64,000 nt of DNA from Ichthyophis bannanicus (lineage: Eukaryota; Chordata; Amphibia; Gymnophiona; Ichthyophiidae). The first letter of the stretch is position 1. The number at the start of each line of letters is the position of its first letter. A program made the translations under genes and the position numbers. Of this stretch, positions 52,601-63,477 are shown piece by piece. Below the pieces are notes generated by a model, which did not search any database, was not told the origin of the DNA, and saw nothing but the letters and a program-made list of their open reading frames with translations. The stretch is from positions 1,232,227,312 to 1,232,291,311 of the forward strand of contig CM066031.1 of the NCBI GenBank assembly GCA_033557465.1, written 5' to 3'.

Positions 52601-53208
52601 GGAGGTGGACTTATCATGGGCTGATAAATAACAGCTGTCTGGAGAAATAGTGGCGTAAGGAGGCAGATCGAGTGGACTTCAAAGGAAGAAAAGGAATGAG
52701 ATTGAGGCAGAAGGAGGGGTTGAAATTGGTAGGAAGGAGAGAGCAGAAAGCCTCCACCATCTCAATGCTCAACAGAGTGAGGCATATGGGAAAATTAGTA
52801 GCTCCCATGACAGAGGACAGCAGCTGAAGTAGAGTCTTTGGGGAGAAGACAGATCTCTTTTAGGGCAAGAAAATGCAGAGTATTAGAGATAAAGAGGTCA
52901 TGAATGAAGGTGAGTTCATTGGAGATGGAGTGTGCATTCCACAAGGCATATGAGAAAGGGAGAAAGGACGGGAAAAGGAGAATGATAGTAATAAGATTTG
53001 AGGGGTTGCATGTTGATCTTCCCTGGGATTGTGAAAAAAGTCTAGGGGGGCCAGAGTTAGGATTGATATCCCCTGATGAGAGAAGGAGAAGGAGCAGGAT
53101 AGTATGGGGACAGAGGAGGGAGCACATTGGTAATGAGAGCGAGGTTATTTTAGAGATAGTGGAGATCGTTGAATGAGAGGAAGAAAATGGTGAATCTGAA
53201 GAGCACAC
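49654..53208 (-). pseudogene. Old L2 ORF2 relic with 2A-like N-terminal motif
   Basis: At 53120-53049 the minus frame reads a Leu run then S-S-G-D-I-N-P-N-S-G-P-P. Endonuclease remnants follow: L-W-N-A-H-S-I-S-N-E-L-T-F-I-H-D and H-F-L-A-L-K-E-I-C-L-L (53000-52870). RT blocks are [17 protein letters not shown] (51000), [12 protein letters not shown] (50780), [20 protein letters not shown] (50630) and [11 protein letters not shown] (50560). C-terminal S-A-P-Y-A-W-N-K-L-P-E-S lies near 49830. Several frameshifts and the solo LTR at 51448 make it non-functional, but the YADD box survives. Confidence 0.82.
51448..51976 (-). mobile_element. Solo LTR within old L2
   Basis: A 529-bp block starting TGTAGCAGCG and ending CTACCACA, with CTAT on both sides (51444-51447 and 51977-51980). 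On the minus strand a TATAAAA (51586-51580) precedes an AATAAA (51513-51508) by about 70 bp, giving a U3-R-U5 layout. The L2 frame rejoins across it (T-I-A-L-T-K-Q-D-C). No internal retroviral genes are present. Confidence 0.82.
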
Positions 53209-53800
53209 GACAGGTTAGAAGACAAGATGGGAGAGATGAGAATGGTAAGGGGGGTGGTATGGAGGTGGGGCTTGAAATCATTGGACTGAGGGACATGTCA
53301 ACAATAGGAAAAGAAAGTGATGTGGAGCCATTGGGATGAGATAGAGGGAGGAGATATACCATGGATGAGCAGGAGAGAAGACCCAGAGGACTATAGTGCA
53401 CCTGTGCATAATACTAGTAATAAGCACAGGGCAGCGGTATGAGACTATTAGCCTAGTGGTGGGTGGGTAGTGGGGTGGGTGGGAGGGATAAAGAAAGTAA
53501 AAGAGGAGCAAGGAACAGTCAGCAGGAGATGGCAGAAAAGCTGAACAGAATTACAAAAAAAGCAGCTAGGAAACACACAAAAACTACATAAATATATATA
53601 TACAAATTGAAAACTTAAGACCAGCACAGCTAACAAAACAGTCTGAGCAAACCAGAGTTCATGGCAGAGGCTTGCAATGAAGGTACTCTCAGCAGAGCAG
53701 AGGACCAACAGGCTATGTGAACCCACAACTCGATGCCTATGCAGTAATTCCAATACAGAATACACTATGCAGAGTTTGAAGATCTTCATTTAGGGTTCTT

Positions 53801-55285
53801 GGGCGGCAACGTTAACATAAGAAAGCCTTTTGAGCATGGATGCATATCTCCGGGGTAGCTGGGGTTCTAGAATGACCTTTATGAGTCATGAAGTATATTA
53901 TCAGCTTCACTGTAATCTCACCTTTCATTATTCATGTTGGGATATACCCCAGTTCGTACCACGTGATACAAATCAGGAATAACAAAAATGGGTATAGAGA
54001 GTATAGGGGTTGGTATCTGAGGAAATGGACTCTTGTCCTAGAAAGCACATGCCTCAATAGATAGGTTAGTCTGTAAACTTCCACCTGCCTCTCTCATTTT
54101 TGCTACTGCAGACTGACACAGATGTCTATCTGAAAATGTCTGGAATAGGAATTTAGTAACCATACACACCAGAATTTAAACACAGAGGAAGAACATGAAG
54201 CTAAAAGCAAATGCCCACACTTCAGTCATTTCATAAAATGTAATTTATGCTGTAGCATTTTAGAAGGGAAAAGGACTTCATGACAGAGACACACAGCTTG
54301 TGTTTTTTTAATCAAAAAAATTAGAATGATTTTATATTTCTTTAAACCAGCTCCCTAAAATTTTTTCTTTATCTGCATCAGTGAGATGACTATCAGACTA
54401 AAGACTGTATTCAATATAAAATGTTTCCTTAAGCACAGAATGGAAAAAAAGTCCTTATGGAATAGGGCTGGAAAAGCTTATCAGAAATGAATGATTGGAT
54501 AGCAACCTTTGAATCTTGATGGCGACGATGATGATGATGATGGCATGACAGTTCACAAGTTTCAGACCTGTGTTAAGTGTTAATTCAGTCACTTTAAATA
54601 ATGTTTTAAAGTTGTAGCACTCAGGCCTCAATGCAGAAACCCTACGCTAGAGCTCAGCACAGGATTTCCTAATGCAAGTTTAATGCAGAGGTTTTGCTCA
54701 TTGATGCATAAACAGCATGCAAATACAGTGTGCACAAAAGGTCTGCAGTGAACAAGAACAGCAAGCCAGATCCATGTGCACATGGGTCTGTGTTAGCAGT
54801 TCCTATGTCTTGTGCACAAAAGCAACAGTTTGGCCCTTGTGCACATGTGCAGCAATTCTATACGGTGCAACCAGCAATATTATTCTGCACAGAAGCTCTT
54901 CCCAGAACATCGGTGTTCATAAACAGTGATATTCTGTACAGACGTTCTGCACATTGATGTTTATGTGCCAGAGAGCATTCCAGCACATGCACATAGCATT
55001 TTTCCAGCACATCTTCCCTGCCAGTTTTTTTCACCCCTCCCTTCAGCAAATCCAGAAAAAAAGTTGGAGGTGCTGTACGGTCAAGACAGAGAAAAAACAG
55101 GCATAAATTCTTCAACAGCACTGAATAATCCTTTATGTCTCTTCAAACCTCACATTAAAATCCTAGCATTGTAAAAGCCATCATGTATTTACTAGTGTGG
55201 TATAGCAGAAAAGCTATGCAACATAAGCCTACTTAAACTCAGGTGCAGATCAACAGAAACCCTGTCTATAGTATGGCGACTGCCA
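53801..55285. other. Unassigned interval with (GAT)n
   Basis: Contains a short GATGATGATGATGATGG microsatellite at 54527-54542 and repeated TGTGCACAAAAG words at 54730-54840. No TIR pair, RT or exon-like frame was found. Confidence 0.55.
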
Positions 55286-55287
55286 TA

Positions 55288-55475
55288 ATATTGGTGGAAT
55301 AGCCTAGTGGTTAGAGCAACAGTCTAATTCCAAGAGGTCTGCGTTTGATTCTCACTGGTGCTGCTTGTGACCTTGAGCAAGTTACTTCACCCTCCATTGC
55401 CTCAGGTGCAAACTTAGAGTGTAAACCCCCTGGGGATAGGAAAATACCTGAATGTAGCGGCGTTCTTCTGCACGT
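55288..55475 (+). mobile_element. MIR-like CORE SINE with tRNA head
   Basis: The head has A-box TAGCCTAGTGG (55300-55310), a full match, and a weaker B-box near GCGTTTGATTCTC (55341-55353). The core follows: TGTGACCTTGAGCAAGTTAC, TTCACCCTCCATTGCCTCAG, then GTGTAAACCCCCTGGGGATAG and AATACCTGAATGTA. This is the layout of MIR-type SINEs, transcribed by RNA polymerase III and mobilised by L2 through a shared 3' end. Confidence 0.85.
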
Positions 55476-55499
55476 TAGTAGAAAAAGTTTCAGTTCGGT

Positions 55500-56205
55500 A
55501 ATGCTTTGAAGGTACAGAGAACAAGAAACCGCGTTCCATTCCAAGATCGTGCTGTGATTTAATTTAATCCCCCCTGAGGAAGAAAACGAAACGCATTTTT
55601 GCGGTACCCATTTGGTGGCGTCAGGGAGATCAATCACCAACAATATGAAAAGATAAGCACAATCTTTTATCAAATAACAACGTGAATAAGTTAATGATGG
55701 TAATGATTGAAGAAAAAGTCTAGTAGGGAGTTCTGAAATACTGTAATTCTTCAATGAATGGATAAGTGCTTATAGGTCATTGATGCGTGAAGGTATGCTG
55801 CTTTTGATTCATGCAAAAAAGCACTACCAGTGTTAGTCTGAGACCTGCACTTCATCTGTAACTATATCTATAGATGTCGGAGTTTAAGTGAAAATTTAAA
55901 ACAATTATAAAAAAAAGATAAAACAGTGAAAAAAGCATATAAAAAGAAAGAAAACTGGGAGTGAAGGTGGCGACATTACAGTAGAAGCCCTATCTAGCTG
56001 AATTTCTCATCACTTTTTGAGGGCACTTGTTGCAATAAGGATCTTTAACCCTCTCAAAATTAGACCTAAAACAGTCGTGTAGTTACGAGGCATCCAGTAT
56101 GCCTAGTCCTGATATCCTAGCCCAAAATCCACAATGGCGACACTAGGTACAGCCTCACTAGTTTTCCTATGCACTACTATGAGAAGATGGGAAGAGTTTG
56201 CAGTG
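55500..56205. other. Possible Penelope-related segment
   Basis: CCCTGAGGAAGAAAACGAAACGC at 55573-55595 has the CTGANGA...CGAAAC order of the hammerhead ribozyme found in terminal repeats of Penelope-like elements, though the stem II space is very short. No RT or GIY-YIG domain is seen. The rest is AT-rich. Support is weak. Confidence 0.28.
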
Positions 56206-56639
56206 CTAACAGCAGGACAACTGTAGATAGAATTCATGGAATTAGAAACTAGCACTTCGCATTTAGACCCCTGTTCTGTTAGTTGGCTGAAGGTAATATG
56301 TGCTAATGTCTCTGCTGATTTGTTAAGAATAGCTCAGATGTCAATGAGACTAGGTATGCCCACAGAGCTCAAGAAAGCAAGTGCTTATCCAGTATTAAAG
56401 GGCCCAAAGTTAGACCCCCTGGAATCAGGTTCATATTGGCTGATATGAAATTTGCCCCTCTTAGCCAAACTAATTGAGAGACCAATGTTAGTACAATTGA
56501 TGTACCACATAGATAATTTTGAACTACTGGATTTACAGCAACATGGCTTTAGACAGTACTATGGGGCTGAACCAAGAGGCTTGATAAAATGAGATCAGGA
56601 CTCGGTAAATCATGAGATTTCACTGTTTCGTTTATAGTC
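56206..56639 (+). pseudogene. L2 LINE RT fragment
   Basis: The frame 56236-56448 gives TSTSHLDPCSVSWLKVICAN, then A-S-A-Y-P-V-L-K-G-P-K-L-D-P-L-E-S-G-S-Y. Beyond a stop it continues L-L-A-K-L-I-E-R-P-M-L-V-Q-L and L-Q-Q-H-G-F-R-Q-Y-Y-G-A-E. These are the P-C-P-x-x-W, L-K-x-P-x-L-D-P, Y-R-P-I and Q-H-G-F blocks at the start of L2 RT. It is cut at about 56640 by the 3' end of the L1. Confidence 0.72.
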
Positions 56640-56879
56640 TTTTTTTTGTGTAATAAATTTTATTAGGTAGAATCAACAAAAACATACATTCCATAACAAC
56701 AAACCCAACAATAAGCATGAGAAATGAGAAATGACATTCCCCCCCCCCCAGTCCCCCATTCCGTTAACTCTACATCACGTAACAGGACAGAATATCAACC
56801 TCAGTTAAACAGTCAGTAGAGGTGCAGAACATATCAATCATAGAACAAGAGAACATAAAAAACAAAGAACAAAGGAACA

Positions 56880-56990
56880 AAAGGGGGTGCAGCAAATTCC
56901 ACCCACTTATCCCCCTCACCTCCCCTCACCTCCCCCCAGAACCCTCCCACCCCAACCCCTCCCCCCACCCTTCTGACCCATTGTACCTGG
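56880..56990 (-). promoter_or_regulatory. G-rich tract in L1 3'UTR, G-quadruplex-forming
   Basis: The plus strand is C-rich (CCTCCCACCCCAACCCCTCC at 56943-56962). On the sense strand this gives many runs of three or more G separated by one to four bases. Mammalian L1 3'UTRs carry a G-quadruplex tract in the same place. Confidence 0.6.
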
Positions 56991-57149
56991 CAATGAGTGA
57001 TTGATGGAAAAGGAAGGAAGGAAGAAATAGAAACAGAAGAAGAAAAAGAAAAGAAAAAGAAGAAGAAGAAGAGAAGAGAGAAAAGAGATCATGATGAGAG
57101 GGCATGCTAGTAAAGTGCCAACAGCGTACAGATGACCGTCCCGAGAAAC

Positions 57150-59880
57150 TTAATCTTCCTGAAGCACGGCGCTCCATAGGGTCTCATCCAGAAAGGGTCG
57201 GCCTCGAACGGTAGCAGTGATCTTTTCCATCCTATATATGTCCCAACATTTAGCTCGCCATTCTGCGAGCGACGGAGCTCTACTATGCTTCCAGAAGCGA
57301 GCAATCACCGATCTGGCCGCTAGAAGGAGCGACTGAATCAGACATAGAAGCGAGCAACTAAGAGTGGAATCAGGAAAAATCCCTAGAACACAAGATTCCA
57401 TATTCAGGGGTAGGGTAATCTGTAATCTCTCACAAATATGTCCTAACACCTTTTCCCAATATTGTTGAAGGGGAGGGCAATGCCACCACATATGATCAAA
57501 AGAACCCCTGCGCCCACAAAGTCGCCAGCAAAGCGGGTCATCAGCTCTACCCCAGCGGAAGAGATCTACCGGCGTTACAGATAGCCGGTAAAGAATCCGA
57601 AGTTGTGTATGGATCAGTCCTAATGATAAGGAACAGGAGTGTGAATAAGCATAAATGTCAAGCCAAAACTCTTGGTCTTTCCCCAGTAAAATCAATTCCC
57701 ATCTCTGCTAAGGAAACTTCAAAGCCGGAAGGACAGGCAGATCAGCCACTATATGTCTGTACAGTCGAGCCACAAAGCCTGTAAGTCTCTCAGATACAAA
57801 GAGATCTTGTTCCCAACATCTAGGGCGTCGAGAGAGGTCAGTTATCGAGAACTGGGTTCTCAGACAGTGGAGTATTTGAAAGACCTGGAATGAAGAAAGT
57901 TGAAAACCCATAACCTCCGCCAGTCTCCTCCTAGAGGCCGGACCATCATTCTCATGTAATGTTGAAAGTTTCAGCCTAAGAGTTTCGGGAGTTATGTCCT
58001 TATGCATAGTCCGGAGAAATCCTAAGGCCCCCAGAACGGTGAAGGGCGAAGAGGAAGCGGGTAAACCCATCTGCTTACACATCTCCCTCCAAGCCATCCA
58101 GCAAGGGCGAAGAAAAACATGCATTTTCACCTGAGTAAGCTCTTGGGGATCACTAAGGAAGGGTATAGCCTCCAACGGAGTCAGGCGAATCCATTCCTGT
58201 TCTAACAGAACCCATTCAGCCCCTGAGTGAATTCTCCATAACAGTAACGAGCGCAGGCAACAGCAAGAGTAATACAGCTCTGGATCTAAGAGACCTAACC
58301 CTCCCGATCTTTTTGGAGTGGTGAGTATTCTCCAGCTGAGCAAGGGGCATTTCCCCAACCACAGAAACCATGTCACAGCCTTCCAAAGGGATGCAAAAAA
58401 CGTCCTCGGAAGAGAGATAGGCAATTGCATGAACAGGAAAAGTAGTCGTGGTAGGACCAACATCTTATAAGTATTAATACGTCCTAACCAAGAAACCGAA
58501 CATCGACCCCACCATTCCATATCGTCCCTAGTTGATTTCAAAAGGGGGAGATAATTTAAGCTGTACAGTTTCGATATGTCGTGGTGTATTACAATGCCCA
58601 GATACCAAAAATGGTCTACCACCGGGAAACTTCCCGCATTAGATATAGCAGCATTGGAGGAGGAGCGGGACAAACAGTGAAGTAGTGTGGATTTCTGCCT
58701 ATTAATGGTAAACCCAGATACCAAAGAGAAACGGTCTAAGATGGTTAGTAGAATGGGCAAAGACCTGGAGGGTTCCCTCAGATAGATCAGGGTATCATCT
58801 GCATATAAGGAGATAACATGCCACTCAGAGCCCAGATGAATACCTACATCCTCTGCCCGTAAGTGAATATGGGCGGCTAAGGGTTCCATTGCAAGGGCAA
58901 ACAGCAAAGGAGAAAGGGGACAGCCTTGTCTTGTGCCTCTTCGCAAGTAGAAAGAAGGTGAGCTTATACCATTAATAGATACCACAGCTTGAGGATTGGT
59001 GTACAATGACGCGATCCACGTACAAAAAACTGAGCCAAAGCCAAATTCCTGGAGAACTCGTAAGAGGTAGGGCCATTCTAGTTTATCAAAGGCCTTCTCC
59101 GCATCTAGCGACAGGATGTTAAATGAACCCTCTTTACCTTTGACACCCTGGAGGATATTAATGAGCCTACGCACATTCTCAAATCCATATCTATGTTTTA
59201 TGAAACCCGTTTGGTTGGGATGAATGAGATCTGGAACCAACGAAGCTAGACGGTTAGCTAAAATGGAGGTAAAGCTTTTGTAATCTAAGTTTAGTAAAGA
59301 TATTGGTCGGTAGTTAGCACAGCAGGATGCGTCTTTATCAGGTTTGGGAAGCACAACAATATTTGCATGATAAAAGGACTCTGGAAGTGTTTTCTTGGAG
59401 AGGATTTCGTTAAAAATGGTCAGTAGCGTAGGCACGAAGATATCAGGGAATATTTTATACAGCTCTGCTGGTAACAAGTCAGGTCCAGCCGCCTTAGCAG
59501 ATTTGAGGTTCTTCATTGTTTGTTGAACCTCCAGTAATGTAAACGGGCACTCTAACTGCTCTCTCCCTTCCGTTGATAATTGGGGGAGAGAAGCCTCCCT
59601 TAACCATTCATCAATATCATTGTGAGACGCTGATGTCTCACTAGTGTAGAGCCGCTCATAAAAACTGGCAAAGGTGGCCGCGATATCTTGAGAAGTATAT
59701 AACAGCTGACCTTGCGGAGATTGAATAGCTTCCACCCTGTGGCGCTGTCACTGCCTCTTTAATTGCCACATCAACAACTTGCCGGCTTTGTTACCCTGCT
59801 CATAATACCGCTGCTTCGTGCAAAAAAAGAGCGATGCCACTATATCAGATTCCAACGTAGCCAATTCCCCCCCGGCAACG
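57150..59880 (-). pseudogene. L1 ORF2, RT and C-terminal zinc knuckle
   Basis: The minus frame 59735-57708 (675 codons) holds the RT: A-A-G-P-D-L-L-P-A-E-L-Y-K, N-Y-R-P-I-S-L-L-N-L-D-Y-K, N-Q-T-G-F-I-K-H-R, L-S-L-D-A-E-K-A-F-D-K-L-E-W, RRGTRQGCPLSPLLFALAME and Y-A-D-D-T-L-I-Y (about codon 310 of this segment), then Y-L-G-I. A TAG at 57708-57706 interrupts it. The same frame continues to 57150 with C-W-R-L-C-G-R-R-G-S-F-D-H-M-W-W-H-C, a perfect C-x3-C-x7-H-x4-C knuckle (about 57533-57480). The frame upstream of 59735 is broken near 59750-59880. Confidence 0.92.
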
Positions 59881-60107
59881 AATCAACAGCTTCCATACCT
59901 GTTCTCCCCCCCCTTCCTATGTTTACCTTCCAGGTCAAGAATTTCCTTCCTCAGCTCATCTTGCCTAGCAGTCAGACGTTTTTTGAAAGCGCTCGACAAG
60001 GAAATGAGATGACCCCGCAAGACCGCTTTCCCTGCGTCCCATAAGAGAGCTCTAGAGATCTCCGGGGAATCATTAAATTCCAAATAAATCTTTCTCCCCT
60101 CCATCAA

Positions 60108-61020
60108 TTCTAAAAGTCAGAGATGCTGATCTCCCAGTCAAATCAAATATTCGATATCTAGGAGTAATTCTGGATCAAAGGTTAGACTTCAAGGAACATA
60201 TAAAACGCACCGTAAAGGCCGTTTACTTCAAGATAAAAACCCTTCGTCATCTGAGACCTATGATGAAGTCTGATGACTTCCGCACCATCTTTCAAGCTCT
60301 AGTCACGCCACACTTTGATTATGCTAACATAATACTCCATGGCTTACCAAATATAACTATTAATCCTCTACAATTAGCCATGAATGCAGCTGCTCGTGTC
60401 CTCTGTGGATCATCAAAGTGTGAGCATATTTCCCCCATTCTAGAGAAGCTTCATTGGTTACCAATAAACTGTAGAATCCAATATAAGGCCATCCTTACCA
60501 CCTTTAGGGCCTTCAATAATATTTCTCCAGATTCCATCTCTGATCTCATCATACACACAACAAATAACAGGTCCAGGAGATCTCCTGCTGTTGACACACT
60601 ACTTATACCAAAAGTTTCCTTAAAAGCTAATCAATCATCCATCAATAGGGCTTTTTCGAATTATACTCCTAGATGTTGGAACAAACTCCTTCCCAATATC
60701 AGAGCAATTAAAGACATCAAACAATTCAAAAAAGCCCTTAAACACCACCTTTTCATCGCACACTTCAAACACCTAAACACCCCTTCCCCTCCCCCATCCT
60801 TTTAACCTCATACCTACCCTAACTAACTGTATAGATTTTATATATCTCCAACATGTATTCTCTAGAAATATAAATGATTTCCCTGTTTACTTCCATGTTA
60901 ATTTTCCTGTTACTTGTAATAGGTCTGTTATATCTGACCAATTGTTGTATTGTTTCAATGTAAACCACACTGATGACAAATAGCGCGGTATATAAGAAAA
61001 TTAAATAAATAAATAAATAT
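60108..61020 (+). mobile_element. L2 LINE 3' end inserted in L1 ORF2
   Basis: Open frame from about 60113 to 60805 encodes the L2 RT C-terminus: I-R-Y-L-G-V-I-L-D-Q-R-L-D-F, L-V-T-P-H-F-D-Y-A-N, C-E-H-I-S-P-I-L-E-K-L-H-W-L-P-I and C-W-N-K-L-L-P-N. The 3'UTR ends GCGCGGTATATAAG and (AAAT)n at 60998-61018. ATTCT occurs at both junctions (about 60106-60110 and 61018-61022) as a possible short target duplication. The L1 coding sequence R-K-R-W-R-E-Y resumes on one side and M-E-G-R-K-I-Y on the other. Confidence 0.9.
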
Positions 61021-61034
61021 TCTCTCCATCTTTT

Positions 61035-61819
61035 GCGAACCTCCGAGGCAAACTCTGGTTTGAGTAGGAATCCTCGTGGTAAGGACCATCTCTGACCTGG
61101 ACTGTCAGTCACCCCCAAGGTGAGATCAATAGAAATAATTGCATGATCAGACGGGCCCATGGTCCCAATGTCAGCTCAGTTCAGTCAAGGGATCCCGGAC
61201 CTGGACAAAAACCACATATCTATCCATGAATGACACTGGTGCGCCTGCGAATAGAAAGTATAGTCTCTTTCCAAAGTATGCAACTGCCGCCAAACATCAC
61301 ACAAATCAAACTGCGAAGCCCAGTCCAGCAGTAACGTCCCCAAAGAAGTGCCAAGAGTTTGACTCCCCGAACGGTCTATCTCTGAGCAGACACAGTTGAA
61401 ATCTCCTCCTAGAATTACAGGTCCCTGACTAAATTTCTGGATCGCCTTGGAGAGATCAATCAAGGAACTGCCCACAACAGCTGGAGATACACATTAACAA
61501 GAGTAAACGTTGTCCCTTGAATGGAACCCACCAGAATCAAGAAGCGACCCTCCTGGTCGATAAATTTATCAATCAACTGAAATGGGCATGAAGAGGAGAA
61601 CAAAATAGCTACCCCTCTCTTCCGTGTAGAGTAATTAGCTAGATGAATTTGTGGAAACCTACCTTTGGCAGAGTCAAAATGATCACGCTGAGAAAAGTGA
61701 GGTTCTTGAAGGAAAATTATCTCAGCTTTCTCCCTACACAACTGATCCAGAACCCTATGCTGCTTGCACGGATTATTTAAGCCATGCACATTCCAAGAAA
61801 TAGCTTTAACCATTCCCAA
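61035..61819 (-). pseudogene. L1 ORF2, endonuclease part
   Basis: Frame 61819-61460 starts M-G-M-V-K-A-I-S-W-N-V-H-G-L-N-N-P and gives I-I-F-L-Q-E-P-H-F (Thr of QETH replaced by Pro) and R-G-V-A-I-L-F. A one-base shift near 61470 (T-L-V-N-V-Y) moves to 61475-61185, with I-L-G-G-D-F-N-C-V and R-D-Y-T-F-Y-S. Two in-frame stops precede P-S-D-H-A-I-I-S-I-D (61150). The order N, E, GDFN, SDH is that of the L1/Tx1 apurinic-type endonuclease. The L2 insertion follows at 61020. Confidence 0.88.
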
Positions 61820-62451
61820 TGCTGGAGAAAAGCCACTTATAGCCTGCGTAGCACTCTCCGCCCTTCTCTATCCAAACTTAGAATAACCAGTTTCCCTCCC
61901 TTAAGAACCCCAACAAACCTCTTTTCACTCAGAGTAGAACAAAGCAGAATACTCCTAAAACTTAGTGAAGATATCCTGATGCATTGGTCAGAAGGACTCC
62001 CCTCTCCCCCCTCTGTCTCCTTCCCCCCACCCCTCCCCCACCCTCTCGCCCCAACCCCCCTCCCCCCCACATTCCTATGTTTGCAGGAAGTAAACCAAAA
62101 CAGTGAATAACACAATAATGGTGACACTCTAAGTGCCCCTAGAGAAGGCATAAGGGAGCACCCAGCCCTCCCCCCTTCTTTCCCCACTCACCCACGGGCT
62201 ATATATAACTGGGGGCAGAACCTCCGTAGGGCATCTCCTACTGCTCAATGTATTTCAAAACGAGCTTTACTCTCACCTCCTACACACATTCCCCCACTCC
62301 CCCACCCCCACCGCTCTCTGCCCTCCACTTCCCTCCTCCCTTCCTACACCCCCCCTGTATGCCTTCAACATCAGAGTAGACAAGAGCAGGATGAAAAGAA
62401 GAGAAATACCCCCTGACATCGTTCCCACAATGTATGTGACAGCTATTGTAA
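61820..62451 (-). other. L1 inter-ORF spacer, G-rich on sense strand
   Basis: About 630 bp between ORF1 stop and ORF2 start. The plus strand has long C-runs at 62000-62070 and 62290-62355, so the element RNA carries dense G-runs here. No conserved frame. Human L1 has only about 60 bp at this point. A role in ORF2 translation is conceivable but not shown. Confidence 0.6.
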
Positions 62452-63444
62452 TCAGGTAGGGGTAGAAGTGTCCATCTCCTTCTGCGGATTGGTGTCAGTG
62501 TCCGAGTTAGACAGCTGTCTAGAACGCGGAACCTTGCGTCGCTTTGGTAAAGACATCTCCCACTCTCCGTTCGTGCCTCTCTGTCGAGTTGGGCATTCGC
62601 CATGGTGCATCAAGTCTAGGAACTCCATCACTGCTGAGAGCTCCACAATTTTTTGTGGGCAATTGCTCCAGTTGAACAGCAAAGCGAAAGGGAAGCCCCA
62701 TCTATATGAAATTTCTTGCTTCTGTAGCGCCTGAGTTAAGGGCTTAAAACTCCGCCGCCGCTCAAGGGTATACTGAGAAAGATCTTGATATATCTGAAGC
62801 TCCTGACCCTTGAAGACTACTGAGCGTTTACCCCAAAGACTTCTCAGCAGGGTTGTTTTGTCATCAAAGAAGCTGAAACAAACTATAACTGCTCGGGGTC
62901 GAGGATGGGAAGTTCGCCGGGTCCCTAGAGAGCGGTGTGCCCTTTCAAGCTTCACCGGTTTCAGGTCATGCGGTACACAGTAGGCATAGACTTCCTGGAC
63001 TAGAGCCATAGTATCCTCTGCATCTCCCGTGTGTTCTGAAAGGCCAAAGATTCTTATGTTGTTACGTCTCTGTCTGTTTTTGAGTTCATCTTGTCTTTCT
63101 TTGAGATCTCTCGTAAGGTGGTCCAGTTTCACATTTTTAGTCTGAAGGGCTATGGAAGAGTCCATTTGTTCCCCAATATTTATCTCAGTCTGCGTCACTC
63201 GATCATCCAGAGATTTTAAGTTGGTTCTGATATCACTTACTGCTTTGGTAAAGTCCTGGCGGAAGAGCTTGAGCTCCTGAAGGATTTCCAAGAAGTCGGC
63301 TTTTGTGACTGGAGCTTGCGGCCTGGAGCTACCCGCTTTAGTGGCAGCTGAGTCTGTTGCCGACTGCGAAGGTTGTAAAGTGGAGGTATCCGAAGATCTA
63401 GCAAACTTAGAGAGGGAAGCTGCATAGGATTTGGTAGTAGCCAT
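62452..63444 (-). CDS. L1 ORF1, intact 330 aa
   Basis: Encodes the L1 RNA-binding chaperone. The chosen start is M-A-T-T-K-S-Y-A-A-S at 63444; an in-frame Met 11 codons upstream is less likely. Layout: Ser/Thr/Ala/Gln-rich N-terminus (1-55), coiled coil with heptad Leu/Ile (about 60-135), RRM-type domain from R-R-N-N-I-R-I-F-G-L-S-E (about 137), L-E-R-A-H-R-S-L (about 178), and a C-terminal domain with Q-D-L-S-Q-Y-T-L-E-R-R-R-S-F-K-P-L. The tail is basic (L-P-K-R-R-K-V-P-R-S-R). It is uninterrupted, although ORF2 is damaged. It differs from the ORF1 type of the half-L1 copies. Confidence 0.92.
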   Translation of the reverse strand: MATTKSYAASLSKFARSSDTSTLQPSQSATDSAATKAGSSRPQAPVTKADFLEILQELKLFRQDFTKAVSDIRTNLKSLDDRVTQTEINIGEQMDSSIALQTKNVKLDHLTRDLKERQDELKNRQRRNNIRIFGLSEHTGDAEDTMALVQEVYAYCVPHDLKPVKLERAHRSLGTRRTSHPRPRAVIVCFSFFDDKTTLLRSLWGKRSVVFKGQELQIYQDLSQYTLERRRSFKPLTQALQKQEISYRWGFPFALLFNWSNCPQKIVELSAVMEFLDLMHHGECPTRQRGTNGEWEMSLPKRRKVPRSRQLSNSDTDTNPQKEMDTSTPT

Positions 63445-63477
63445 GATTGGCAGGTGGCGTAGAATTAACTGCAGCAC

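Larger units (their letters stand above)
49540..53800 (-). mobile_element. Older L2 LINE, long copy split by a solo LTR
   Basis: Sense is minus. The 3' end has (TAC/TAT)n at 49548-49577, then a stem-loop (49606-49582, AGCGCT with AGTGCT), a 3'UTR and the coding remnant 49654-53208. Coding blocks are listed under the pseudogene entry. The purine-rich plus strand reflects its C/T-rich sense strand. The 5' part extends to about 53800. The copy is far more decayed than those at 28 and 40 kb. Confidence 0.82.

Noticed and set aside
52614..53176. Plus-strand purine-rich frames as exons
   Set aside because: They are antisense to the old L2 ORF, whose minus-strand frames carry RT and endonuclease motifs.
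57000..57095. GA-rich tract as a satellite
   Set aside because: It is part of the L1 3'UTR region and too short and irregular to be a satellite array.
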